DNA from: Armatimonadota bacterium
GTDB taxonomy: Bacteria > Armatimonadota > Fimbriimonadia > Fimbriimonadales > Fimbriimonadaceae
Reading direction: 5' to 3'
DNA length: 64,000 nucleotides
Assembly (NCBI GenBank): GCA_018268395.1
Contig: JAFDWQ010000006.1
Coordinates: forward strand, 62,001 to 126,000
Part shown: positions 7,642-16,364 of the stretch, piece by piece
Numbering within the stretch: the stretch's first letter is position 1
How the letters are laid out: every line of letters begins with the position of its first letter
Made by a program: the position numbers and the translations under genes
Notes under the pieces: model-generated
What the model was told of the DNA's origin: nothing
The model's input: the letters and a program-made list of their open reading frames with translations, nothing else
Databases searched by the model: none

Positions 7642-10600
7642 TTACGGATCGACGTAGAGGTTTCCGGACGTGGATCCGGCCGAGGACGTCGCCGTGAACT
7701 GCACGGCCACGGTCCTCGAGACCTTGCTCGTCTCGACCTGGAAGTTCGCGGAGAGTTTGCCTGCCGGGATGGTGAGCACGCCCGAACCCTTGACCCTCGC
7801 GTAGTTGGTATTGCCGCTCGTCACCGTGACGGTGATCCCGCCCGGAGGCGCCGGCCCGTCGATCGTGACGGTACCGAGCGAATTACCTCCACCGTTCACC
7901 CTCGGCGGGTTGAAGGTGAGGTTACCGATGCCCGGGGACCGCACGATGACCGAGCCCGTGACCTGAGTCGGGAAGAGCTTGGCCGTGACCGTGACCGCGG
8001 TCGTCACGGCGACGGCCTTGGTCGGGACCAGGAACGAGAATTGGGACAGTCCCGCCGTGACGGTGACCGAAGCCGGGATCGAGATGATCCCTGCCGGAGC
8101 CGCCGTCAGCGTGATGACCGTACCGGTCGTCGCCTGAGTACTGAGCGTGATCGTCCCCTTCGTCGTCAGGCCACCAAGGACCGTAGACGGGCTGAACGAG
8201 AGGCTGAGCAAGGCAGGCGGGTTGACCGTCAGGACCTTGCTGTCCTTCACGAGGGCGGAGCCGACGACCGAGATGGTCGTCTTCTTCTGCACCGGAGTCC
8301 GGCGCGTCAGACACGTGAACTGGACGCTCGACTGGGCTTCCGGGACCACGATTTCCGCCGGGACGGTCGCCGCGCTGGTGTCGCTCGACGTGACCGACAG
8401 GGTCAGGCCTCCAGGAGGCGCCGGCCGTGTCAGCGACACCGTGCCGGTCGAGTTCTGCTGGAACCCGATGACCGTCGTCGGAGACAACGTCAGAGTGGCC
8501 TTGATGCCGCGAACGATCACCGTGCGGTACTTGTCGCTGAATCCAGGCTTGGTCGCATGGATGTTGGTCGTCGTGTCCGTGTTGACGATCGACGTGTTGA
8601 ACGTGAACGAACTGCTCGTCGTCTGGCCCGCAGGGATGGTGACCTGCGTGTCGGACAGCGTGCCCGCGTTCGCGTTCGAGTTCGACAAGCTGACCGTCAG
8701 CCCGTTCGGGCCGGCCGGCCGCGTCAGTGAGACCTGACCCGTGATGACCGTGCCCGCCGTCACGTCGGTGCCCGGCGACAGGACGATGTCCAGGATGTCG
8801 ATCGGGTCGATGTTCAGCGTGCCGTTAACGGACGTGCTGCCGTCGTCGGCCTTCAGGGTCGTGAACCCGCTGGAGATGGTCAGCGGCGCGGTCACCGTGA
8901 AGGTGATCTGGCCGGTCTGGGCCGGGACGCTGATCTGGACCGGCAGGGCCTGTCCATTGATCTTGGCGCCCGCGTCGCCTGCGACCTGACTGATCGTCAC
9001 CGTCCTCGCCGATCCGGTCTTACCGAAGAACCGGACGGTCGCGGTCGAATCGTCGCCACGGTTGACGCGGCTCGGATTGAAGGTGAAGTCCTTCAGTGTC
9101 GCGGGGTTCAACGTGACCGACTTGGTCTTGTTGACTCCCAAGAACGAGGCCGTGACCGTGGCGGTCGTGGAGACCGGCACGCCCATCGTCGGGATCGTGA
9201 TCTGAGCGTTCTTGGCGTTCTGCGGCACGACGACCTGCGGCGGGTTGGGCAGCAGGATGACGTCCGGCCGGTCGGTGCTCAAGATCACCGGGAGTCCGCC
9301 TGCTGGGGCGAAGTCGGTGATGTTCACGCTGACGACCAGGTTGTTACCGCCCTGGGTCACCTGCGGGGCGACCGACATGTCGGACAGCCACGGGAGGATC
9401 GTGAGGCGGGTCTCTTTGAAGTCGTTGTCCAGGATCGCCTTGATCGACGACGTCTGGTTCGAGACCACCGGCAAGGAGTAGATGGTCGCGCTCGCGGTCG
9501 TCTGGCCTTCCGGAACGACGATGTCCGTCGTCAGCAGCGAGGAGTTCGGGTCGAAGGACGTGGCCGTCGCGTTCGAGGTCGTCAGCGTGATGCTGACGCC
9601 GCCTACCGGCGCCGGGTCTTCCAACGAGACCGTGATCGTCGACTGGGCGTTGAACCCGCCCGGGATGGACGTCGGGGCGACGGTGACGCCCGTCAACCGC
9701 GGCAAGACGACGCGCGCCTTGATGATCCAACCGTTCGAGAGGGCGAAGTCCGGCTGGTTGCCAGACGGCTGTCCGACCTCCAGGTTGGACTTGAACGCGT
9801 TAGCCGTGATGAACGGCGGGATCCCGATCCCGTTGTCCGTGCTCGGCACAGGCGGCTGCTGGTCCGGGTTGTTCCAGACGACCTGGCTCCAACCGCCGAT
9901 CCAGCACCCTCCGAAGTTGTCGACGTAAACGTCGGTGACGCGGTCTTCCGTGTCGTTACCGATGTAGGTCGAGTACTGAAAAGCCGAACCCGCCGGGTTC
10001 ATGACCGAGATGAAGCCGTCCGTCGTCGACGGAGGGTCTTGGTCGGGATCGCCGACGTTCGCACCGTTGACGGAAGTGTCGCCACCGTCGTAATCAGGGT
10101 CCTCGGCTGTTTCCGGGTCACCGTTCGCACGGTCGGTCGTGACGATGCTGCCTGGGATCGACGGCGAAGCCGTGAACAGGCCGGTGATCGTAAAGGCCAC
10201 GACGCCGCCGACGTAGCAGTTGCCGCGGCCGTCGACGGCGAGCGCCGTCGGGAACACGTTGCCCGTCGACCGAAGGCCGGTCGAATAGCCCAAGGCGCTG
10301 CCGTCCGCCGTCAGCTTCGTCAGATACATCTGGTTCGTGCTGAAGTTCTGGTTGTAGGCGCCCGGAGTGCGTTGGAAGTTGAAGGACTTCGTGAAGCCCG
10401 TGACGAAGACGTTCTGATCGGCGTCCATCGCGACGCCGTTCGCCGAATCGTCGTCAGCGCCGCCGAGCGTCGCTGCCCAATACGTCGTGCCGTCCTCTTT
10501 GACCCGGACGACGAAAGCCGTCACGTTCTGCAGCCACCGGCCGCCTTGGAAGACGCCCGTGACGCCATCGAAGACGCCCGGGGTCGTGCCGAACGAGGGG

Positions 10601-12123
10601 TCGGCGGCGAATCCCGTGTCTTCGACGCCAGCGAAGGTGACCGTTCCGACCACGGCGACTTCGTCGAGCTTGTTGACGGTCATGTTGCCGATGTTGACGT
10701 CGACCTTTCCGGCGACCATCAGCTTGTAGCCGACGTTGCCCGAGGAGTCGAGCTGCATGACCCAACCCGCTTTCTTCGCGGCCGTAGTGGTCGTCGGGAG
10801 ATAGTTGACGAACCCCTGTCCGAGAAGCGTCGTGACGTCGGAGTTGCCCGCGACGTAGACGTGGCCCGAGGCGGTCACTTGGATCTTCTTGAACGTCGCG
10901 GTCGTCAGTGCGCCCGGCTCGTTGATGTACCGGACGAAGTCAGGCGTCACCGATCCGCTACCGAACGTGAACTTGCCGACCCAGGCCCGGACGCCCGCGC
11001 TCTTCACGTTCACGGCTCCGGCAAAGTCGGCCGAGTTCGTCGTACCGCCGATCCAGAGTGCCCGGGTGTCCTCGTCGAAACCGATGCCGAGACCGTTGTC
11101 CGTGCCGCTCCCGCCCATGACGGCGGAGTAGGTCACGGTGTAAGCGTTGCCGTCCATCTGGTTGATGAACGTGTCGACGCCCTGGACGTTGAACTTGTCG
11201 TACGGTCCGGCGCTGACCGGGAAGGTGATCGAACTCGTGGACCCCGCCATGTAGAGCGTTCCGTTCGATTCGGCCGTCACGGCGTTGACGCGCTCGTCAG
11301 GGTTCGGCTGCTGGGGATACGGGTCGCTGCCCACGTAGCTGCCGAAGATGCGCGGATCGATGACGAGGGGAAGGCGCGGATCGTAGGCACCGAGCTGGAC
11401 CTTCACGGTGCCGTTCGCCGTTTTGTAGAACGAAGCGTCCACGTGGCGGGCCGAGTTGCCGACCGGCTGGTAGACCTTGAGGTCGGCGATGTTCAGGTCG
11501 CCGATCGAAGTCTGAAGCGTCAGCTTCTTTCCGTCCGACGTCATGCCCTTCGCTCCTTGGAAGGACATCTCGATCAGGTTCGGGTTGGCGCCCGGGTCGA
11601 CGATCAGGTCGTATCGGACGTCACCGTTCAGGCGGTAGTGGCGCGTGTGGATGCCCGGGTAGACCGACTTGACGACGGCTTCCTGGTAGCTGTGGACGTT
11701 GCGCACCGTCTTCCCCGGAAGGAAGTAATCGGTCGAACCCTTGGTCGGGCCATAGGCTTGCGTCAAGGACCGCCCGGAGCCGCCGACGAAATTGACGGCG
11801 ACGACGTTGCCTTTGCGGCGCAACCGGTCCTGACCGGCGACCTTGTCGTAGTCTTTGAACGGCGAAGGAGCCTCGTACGGCTTCCCGCTGTCGACATATT
11901 TGTACTGGTCGACGACGAAACCGTCGCCGGTGACCCAGTAGTCCAGTCCTGGCGATTGCGACAAGAACTTCGCCCGGGCGTCCCACTGGCCGCCGTTCTC
12001 TTTGAACGTGGCGACCGCGCGGGCCCGGGCCGCATCCGTGCCCTTGTCGGCTTGCGCCACGGCCCCCATCGAGGCCAGGGCCAGTAGCCCGAGCGCTGCA
12101 TACCTAGTATTAGTCCACTTCAT
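7642..12123 (-). CDS. Giant secreted beta-propeller (SBBP-type) protein with Ig-like repeats
   Basis: The 1493-residue protein has a signal peptide (TRYAALGLLALASMGAVAQA). An N-terminal DUF7948-like domain follows (about 35-260: ENGGQWDARAKFLS, GSTDYFLPGKTVRNV, YDLIVDPGANP). Next is an SBBP-type propeller (about 260-760) with recurring blades such as GLGIGFDEDTRALWIGGTTNS and GVAMDADQNVFVTGFTKS. From about 800 to the end there are roughly eight to nine repeats of about 80-90 residues with the theme 'GG-x-x-x-TVTLS-x-PAPxGG'. It ends in a beta-strand without a membrane anchor. A surface or secreted role in adhesion or polymer binding is inference. GGAG lies well spaced before the ATG. An upstream TATAAT (12204-12209) implies a leader of about 75 bases containing an inverted repeat, and a terminator follows at 7580-7619. 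Confidence 0.88.
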   Translation of the reverse strand: MKWTNTRYAALGLLALASMGAVAQADKGTDAARARAVATFKENGGQWDARAKFLSQSPGLDYWVTGDGFVVDQYKYVDSGKPYEAPSPFKDYDKVAGQDRLRRKGNVVAVNFVGGSGRSLTQAYGPTKGSTDYFLPGKTVRNVHSYQEAVVKSVYPGIHTRHYRLNGDVRYDLIVDPGANPNLIEMSFQGAKGMTSDGKKLTLQTSIGDLNIADLKVYQPVGNSARHVDASFYKTANGTVKVQLGAYDPRLPLVIDPRIFGSYVGSDPYPQQPNPDERVNAVTAESNGTLYMAGSTSSITFPVSAGPYDKFNVQGVDTFINQMDGNAYTVTYSAVMGGSGTDNGLGIGFDEDTRALWIGGTTNSADFAGAVNVKSAGVRAWVGKFTFGSGSVTPDFVRYINEPGALTTATFKKIQVTASGHVYVAGNSDVTTLLGQGFVNYLPTTTTAAKKAGWVMQLDSSGNVGYKLMVAGKVDVNIGNMTVNKLDEVAVVGTVTFAGVEDTGFAADPSFGTTPGVFDGVTGVFQGGRWLQNVTAFVVRVKEDGTTYWAATLGGADDDSANGVAMDADQNVFVTGFTKSFNFQRTPGAYNQNFSTNQMYLTKLTADGSALGYSTGLRSTGNVFPTALAVDGRGNCYVGGVVAFTITGLFTASPSIPGSIVTTDRANGDPETAEDPDYDGGDTSVNGANVGDPDQDPPSTTDGFISVMNPAGSAFQYSTYIGNDTEDRVTDVYVDNFGGCWIGGWSQVVWNNPDQQPPVPSTDNGIGIPPFITANAFKSNLEVGQPSGNQPDFALSNGWIIKARVVLPRLTGVTVAPTSIPGGFNAQSTITVSLEDPAPVGGVSITLTTSNATATSFDPNSSLLTTDIVVPEGQTTASATIYSLPVVSNQTSSIKAILDNDFKETRLTILPWLSDMSVAPQVTQGGNNLVVSVNITDFAPAGGLPVILSTDRPDVILLPNPPQVVVPQNAKNAQITIPTMGVPVSTTATVTASFLGVNKTKSVTLNPATLKDFTFNPSRVNRGDDSTATVRFFGKTGSARTVTISQVAGDAGAKINGQALPVQISVPAQTGQITFTVTAPLTISSGFTTLKADDGSTSVNGTLNIDPIDILDIVLSPGTDVTAGTVITGQVSLTRPAGPNGLTVSLSNSNANAGTLSDTQVTIPAGQTTSSSFTFNTSIVNTDTTTNIHATKPGFSDKYRTVIVRGIKATLTLSPTTVIGFQQNSTGTVSLTRPAPPGGLTLSVTSSDTSAATVPAEIVVPEAQSSVQFTCLTRRTPVQKKTTISVVGSALVKDSKVLTVNPPALLSLSFSPSTVLGGLTTKGTITLSTQATTGTVITLTAAPAGIISIPASVTVTAGLSQFSFLVPTKAVAVTTAVTVTAKLFPTQVTGSVIVRSPGIGNLTFNPPRVNGGGNSLGTVTIDGPAPPGGITVTVTSGNTNYARVKGSGVLTIPAGKLSANFQVETSKVSRTVAVQFTATSSAGSTSGNLYVDP

Positions 12124-12173
12124 CGAATCCGCTCCACTGCGCGCCGTGCGATCCTACGCGACGCCACAATGCC

Positions 12174-12192
12174 CCGACAGACAGGCTGTCGG
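12174..12192 (-). promoter_or_regulatory. Inverted repeat in the leader of the giant secreted protein gene
   Basis: CCGACAG and CTGTCGG are perfect 7-base arms around a 5-base loop. They sit between a TATAAT hexamer (minus strand, 12204-12209) and the ATG at 12123, so they could be an mRNA hairpin or an operator. Confidence 0.4.
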
Positions 12193-12203
12193 AGTGCCTT
12201 GTG

Positions 12204-12209
12204 ATTATA
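12204..12209 (-). promoter_or_regulatory. Predicted -10 hexamer of the giant secreted protein gene
   Basis: A perfect TATAAT on the minus strand lies about 80 bases upstream of the ATG at 12123. No clear -35 is visible 16-18 bases upstream of it. Confidence 0.45.
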
Positions 12210-12275
12210 ACTCAATGAGCAGACGGGCGCGCACGGGTGAAATGTTCGAAAAAAGACGTCAAGCCGTCGCAGGGT

Positions 12276-12899
12276 TCAGAGCGGTCGCAACGGTTCCGGG
12301 CTCAGGAAGGCCGTGTTGTCGTAAAACGGCAACCCCATGGCCCGGGCGAACGCCGCCGACCGAGCGACCAAGGGGCCCGCATGCGCGTTCAAGGCCGTTC
12401 CGACCGTCGCACCGACGACCGACTGACTCACGATCAAGGGCGGCAACCGGCCTCCCTTCCAATACAGGACGGTCCGGTGCACGGTCACCGATCCCATACC
12501 GCGAGAGGGCGCCTCGGTCAACGCGACGACGGCGTCGATCTCCGCGAGAGTCCCCTTGGTCAACCTCTTGAACAACCCCTGACCCTCGAGCCGGACGTAC
12601 GTGCGGGATCGAAGGTCGACGGACATCCGCTCGTTGGACAGGAGAGCCCAAAGACCGGCCATGAACACGGCGGCCCCGAGCCACGTCCTTTGGACCGGCT
12701 CGATCGGAAGCGGCGACACCGGGAGCGTCGAAAGCGGACCGAGGACCAAGCACGCCCAGACGAGGAAGTCGTACCACCTTGGTGGCGCGAACACAAGCCT
12801 GGTCTCCCCTGCGGTCCGTCCTTCCAACGGCGTCTCCAACCCGACTTTCAAACGAGGGCGGGGCCGGCCCTGCCTCTCGCCCGGGCGGTGCTCGTACAC
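12276..12899 (-). CDS. Two-helix membrane protein of unknown function
   Basis: The 207-residue protein starts at a GTG (MYEHRPGERQ). Two membrane helices follow at about 44-65 (WYDFLVWACLVLGPLSTLP) and 72-92 (TWLGAAVFMAGLWALLS), then a basic region with a strand-rich domain (MSVDLRSRTYVRLEGQGLF, GSVTVHRTVLYWKGG) that resembles membrane-anchored PH-like domains. The start was set by the TACAAT box 6 bases upstream. It is divergent from the MFS transporter gene 36 bases away, and each gene has its own leaderless box. The family call is weak. Confidence 0.7.
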   Translation of the reverse strand: MYEHRPGERQGRPRPRLKVGLETPLEGRTAGETRLVFAPPRWYDFLVWACLVLGPLSTLPVSPLPIEPVQRTWLGAAVFMAGLWALLSNERMSVDLRSRTYVRLEGQGLFKRLTKGTLAEIDAVVALTEAPSRGMGSVTVHRTVLYWKGGRLPPLIVSQSVVGATVGTALNAHAGPLVARSAAFARAMGLPFYDNTAFLSPEPLRPL

Positions 12900-12905
12900 G
12901 AGACG

Positions 12906-12911
12906 ATTGTA
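12906..12911 (-). promoter_or_regulatory. Predicted leaderless -10 of the 12276-12899 gene
   Basis: TACAAT on the minus strand is followed by CGTCTC and the GTG at 12899. Confidence 0.5.
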
Positions 12912-12923
12912 GTCGCGCCGGGC

Positions 12924-12929
12924 CACAAT
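12924..12929 (+). promoter_or_regulatory. Predicted leaderless -10 of the MFS gene
   Basis: CACAAT is followed by GGGCGG and the ATG at 12936. It lies only 12 bases from the opposing TACAAT box, so the two promoters are nearly back to back. Confidence 0.45.
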
Positions 12930-12935
12930 GGGCGG

Positions 12936-14159
12936 ATGGCATGGACGAAGGCGCACCGGCTCGTGCTCCTTGTCGCCTGGCTTGGCTGGACGTTCGACGT
13001 CATGGACGCGGCGATCTTCAACCTCGCCAAGCCGCAAATGGTCAAGGAGTTCCTCGGAAGCGCCGAAGCGTACGCCGCCCATGGAGCGTCGGTCGAAGCC
13101 CAGATCCTGAACGTCTTCCTGATCGGGTGGTCGATCGGCGGCGTGCTCTTCGGATGGGCCGCCGACCGCTTCGGCCGCGTCCGCGTCCTGGCCTTCACGG
13201 TCCTGCTCTATTCCGTCTTTACGGGGCTGACCGCCCTTTGCCGCGACGCCGGCCAAGTGGCCGTCTTACGGTTCCTGGCCGGGTTAGGGATCGGCGGCGA
13301 ATGGGCGGCCGGGGCCGCTCTGGTCGCCGAGTCGGTCCCTGAATCCACTCGGGCCAAGGCCGCCGCTTGGCTGCAGACTGCGGCGGTCGTGGGCCCCGTC
13401 CTCGCGGCCGTTGCCAACCTCGCCCTTGCCGAAGCCGGTTGGCGCGCCCTGTTCCTCGTCGGGTCCCTGCCCGCCGTCTTCGCCGTCGTCGCCCGATTGG
13501 CGCTACGCGAACCCGCTGCCCCAGCGTCGGATCCGCAGGAGCCTGTACACGGCCCTGCCGGGCCGTGGCCATGGAAAAGGATGGGTGTGGCCCTCGTGCT
13601 GGGTACGGCGGGTATCGCGATGGCTCAGAACGTCTCGTTCTGGCTGCCGAACTTCGTCAACGCCCTCAGCCCGGGAGTGACGGCCCTCGAAAACAAGTCG
13701 CGCATGCTAGCGACCACCATGTCGTTCCATGTCGGGACGCTCATCGGAGTCTTCCTCGTCCCTTGGCTCTGCGACCGCCTCGGAAGGCGCAAAGCGTTGC
13801 TGCTCTGCTTCCTGGCGAGCCCGCTCATGGTCGTCTTCGTCGCCATGACTGCAAAGTCGTACGTGTCCTTGCTCATGCTCGCGCCACTGATGTCGGTCTT
13901 TTCGATCGGTATCGGGGCCGGGTTCGTCCTGTACTTTCCGGAGCTGTTCCCTCGGGCGTTCCGGGCGACGGGAGCCGGGCTGGCTTACAACGGCGGACGG
14001 ATCCTGGCAGGCCTCTTCCCACTCCTTACCGCGCAACTCATCCAAGGGTCGAAAGGAGACGTGGCCAAGTCCATCGCACAGACTTCGGTCGTCCTCGCGG
14101 TCGGCGCTTTAGCCCTCCTGTTCTCCCCGGAGACGCGAGGTCAGAGGCTCCCGGCATGA
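12936..14159 (+). CDS. Major facilitator superfamily transporter (sugar/acid symporter-like)
   Basis: The 407-residue protein has about 12 hydrophobic helices. The cytoplasmic loop motif GWAADRFGRVRVLAFTV (MFS motif A, G-x-x-x-D-R-x-G-R) follows helix 2, and a second copy, LCDRLGRRKALLL, occupies the symmetric position between helices 8 and 9. WTFDVMDAAIFNLAKPQM and RFLAGLGIGGEWAAGAALVAE resemble the metabolite:H+ symporter group that includes sialate, shikimate and aromatic acid carriers. It exchanges or imports a small organic solute across the inner membrane; the substrate is unknown. Forty-four bases separate it from the M23 gene downstream. Confidence 0.9.
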   Translation: MAWTKAHRLVLLVAWLGWTFDVMDAAIFNLAKPQMVKEFLGSAEAYAAHGASVEAQILNVFLIGWSIGGVLFGWAADRFGRVRVLAFTVLLYSVFTGLTALCRDAGQVAVLRFLAGLGIGGEWAAGAALVAESVPESTRAKAAAWLQTAAVVGPVLAAVANLALAEAGWRALFLVGSLPAVFAVVARLALREPAAPASDPQEPVHGPAGPWPWKRMGVALVLGTAGIAMAQNVSFWLPNFVNALSPGVTALENKSRMLATTMSFHVGTLIGVFLVPWLCDRLGRRKALLLCFLASPLMVVFVAMTAKSYVSLLMLAPLMSVFSIGIGAGFVLYFPELFPRAFRATGAGLAYNGGRILAGLFPLLTAQLIQGSKGDVAKSIAQTSVVLAVGALALLFSPETRGQRLPA

Positions 14160-14203
14160 ACGTGCGGGGCCTCGAACGGCCGTTCGGAGTACCCTATGAG
14201 GCT

Positions 14204-16363
14204 GTGAAGTCCACCGCCGTGGCCCTCATGTGCCTGACCGGAACCTTCGCGTCGGCACAAGCGCCGCTCGTCGTCCGCGTCAAAGATACGCAGGGGAAGA
14301 CGTCTCTGTGGCTCGTCCGAGGCGGCTCCAAGTCACGGATCGCCGACGCCGACGACGCGACGCCCCTCTCGTGGTCCCCGGACGGCCGGTGGTTCGCCAT
14401 AGGACGCCAGGCCGCGAGCGGAAAGTGGCGGCTCAGCCTCGTCGACACGACCGCGGCCGCGCTCACGCCCGTACCTCTCGACGGCGAACGGTCGCGGCCC
14501 TCCTGGGCGCCGGACGCCAAACGCTTCGTCACCGAGTCGTCGAAGGGACTGGAGACGGTCGACCTGTCCGGTTCGGAGCCGAAGGTCACGTCCGTCCTCC
14601 CGACGGGCTCTTCGCCGGCTTGGAGCCCGAGCGGAGGGCGCATCGCTTTTCTGGCAGCGAAAGGCGCCAAAGGCGTCTGGGTCGCAGGTGAGGACGGCTC
14701 GTCCGCGCATGCCGCTGAGAGGACCCTGTCCGGTCAAGGACTGGCCTGGTGCCCGGACGGTCGCGTTCTTTCGATCGTGGCTTCGGGCGCCAAGCCGAAG
14801 CAGATGAAGCTTTACGTGGCCGCCGCGAACGGGCAGGGCATGAAACCTGTCAAGACGGTCGACGGACCGTTCCACGCTTGGTCTCCGAACGGGCGCGCCG
14901 TACTGTGCGTCGCAGGAGGGCAATGGGGCCTCGCAGGGGTCAAGGACGGTTCGTGGTTCGGGCTCGGACTGGATCCGAACGTCGCACCGGACTGGGTGAA
15001 TTCAGACACGGTCGTCGGCGTCGAAAAGGGCCGACTGGTCGAAGTCGACCGAAAGACGGGAACGTCCAAGAGCGTCGGCGGCGTCCCTGAAGGACGGGTC
15101 GTCGGCTTCAGCCGGTGCCGCGGACTCGTCCTCGACGGCAAGTTCGACAGTCCGTTCGGGACCATGCCCGTCCCCAACCTGGGACGCATACGTGTCCAAG
15201 GCACCGTCCAAGCCGTCGACCCCGATGAACTCGTGGCCACCATCCGCGTCTGGTCCGTCACGACTTCGGACGGCATGGAGCTCAACTTGGCCAAGTCCGT
15301 CGAGCAGGAGGTCCAGATCCTGCCGTCTTCGAAACGTCAGGGCCTTTCCGGCGACAGCCCCTTGCAGGTCACGGACTTCGTCCAAGAGTCAGAAGTCGCC
15401 GTCACCCTTTTCGGTTCGAAAGCGGGCGTGGCCGGACCGCTCGCCGTGGACAGGGCGTACATCCCGAACGCTTGGGTCGAGTCCTTGTCCCCCGAATCGC
15501 TCCGGACGAGCACGGCCCCCCGGACGTTGGACTACGACGGCGTCTCGATGGACGTCGTGACGGTTTCGATGGACTTTCCCGTCGTGGGCAAGGTCAACTG
15601 GTCGGACACGTTCTTGGCGGACCGTGACGGAGGCAACCGCCGGCACCACGGCCAGGACCTGATGGCGCCGAAGATGCGTCCCCTTGTCGCGGCGTTCGAC
15701 GGCACTGTCTCCTTCAACCGCTCGGCCAAGGGCCACAACACGATCACGCTGCGGGGTGACGACGGCTGGACCGTCGTCTATATGCACGTCAACAACGACC
15801 GTCCGGGCACGGACGATGGCGGTGGAGGCGACCGCTACGCGTTCGCGCCTGGACTGAAGTCCGGCGCTAGGGTCAAGCGCGGCCAACTCGTGGGCTACTG
15901 CGGCGACAGTGGGAACGCCGAAGGGACCGCACCGCACTGCCATTTCGAACTCCATGACAGCGTGGGCGGCGGAGTCCTTAACGCGACGCCGTCCTTAAAA
16001 GACGCCGAGAAACTCGAAGCTCCCGTCTACTATGCTCCCGCACCCGACGAAAAGCCGGAGGAAGGTGAAACACGTTGGGACGGCCAGATCGTCCACGTCG
16101 ACACCGACCGCAAGGTCCTGACCCTCGAGTTCATCGGTGAACTGACGGCGGACGGTACGGCCCGGTCGACGCTCGCCCCGAAGCTGGTCTACGTGAGTCT
16201 GGGATCGGGTTGCGCCCTGAACCTCCGGTCTGGACCGGAAGCGTCCAGGGCGTTCAACGATCTCAAGCCGGGCCTGTTCGTTTCGGTATTCGGAAAGGCA
16301 CCGGGCCCGGACCAGGCGATGACGGCCCGACGTGTGGCGATCGGGCTGTCGGTCGGCGAATAG
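14204..16363 (+). CDS. Secreted M23 metallopeptidase with N-terminal beta-propeller
   Basis: The 719-residue protein begins at a GTG with a signal peptide (MKSTAVALMCLTGTFASAQA). Residues about 30-330 hold PD40/TolB-like blades with repeated W-SPDGR signatures (LSWSPDGRWFAIG, PAWSPSGGRIAFLA, HAWSPNGRAVLCVA). A linker domain follows. Residues about 480-600 are a LytM/M23 peptidase with zinc ligands in RRHHGQDLMAP (H-x-x-x-D) and the H-x-H of PHCHFELHD, plus the typical VYMHVN strand. A small beta domain ends the protein. It probably acts on peptidoglycan cross-links, with the propeller serving as a docking surface. Fusion of a propeller to M23 is less common than coiled-coil or LysM fusions. 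The GTG was chosen because it gives the signal peptide directly. Confidence 0.88.
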   Translation: MKSTAVALMCLTGTFASAQAPLVVRVKDTQGKTSLWLVRGGSKSRIADADDATPLSWSPDGRWFAIGRQAASGKWRLSLVDTTAAALTPVPLDGERSRPSWAPDAKRFVTESSKGLETVDLSGSEPKVTSVLPTGSSPAWSPSGGRIAFLAAKGAKGVWVAGEDGSSAHAAERTLSGQGLAWCPDGRVLSIVASGAKPKQMKLYVAAANGQGMKPVKTVDGPFHAWSPNGRAVLCVAGGQWGLAGVKDGSWFGLGLDPNVAPDWVNSDTVVGVEKGRLVEVDRKTGTSKSVGGVPEGRVVGFSRCRGLVLDGKFDSPFGTMPVPNLGRIRVQGTVQAVDPDELVATIRVWSVTTSDGMELNLAKSVEQEVQILPSSKRQGLSGDSPLQVTDFVQESEVAVTLFGSKAGVAGPLAVDRAYIPNAWVESLSPESLRTSTAPRTLDYDGVSMDVVTVSMDFPVVGKVNWSDTFLADRDGGNRRHHGQDLMAPKMRPLVAAFDGTVSFNRSAKGHNTITLRGDDGWTVVYMHVNNDRPGTDDGGGGDRYAFAPGLKSGARVKRGQLVGYCGDSGNAEGTAPHCHFELHDSVGGGVLNATPSLKDAEKLEAPVYYAPAPDEKPEEGETRWDGQIVHVDTDRKVLTLEFIGELTADGTARSTLAPKLVYVSLGSGCALNLRSGPEASRAFNDLKPGLFVSVFGKAPGPDQAMTARRVAIGLSVGE

Positions 16364-16364
16364 G

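Noticed and set aside
10039-12087. A 682-codon open frame on the plus strand opposite the giant secreted protein
   Set aside because: It is Arg/Asp/Val-rich antisense composition typical of GC-rich shadows. The minus-strand frame has a signal peptide, domains, ribosome site and terminator.
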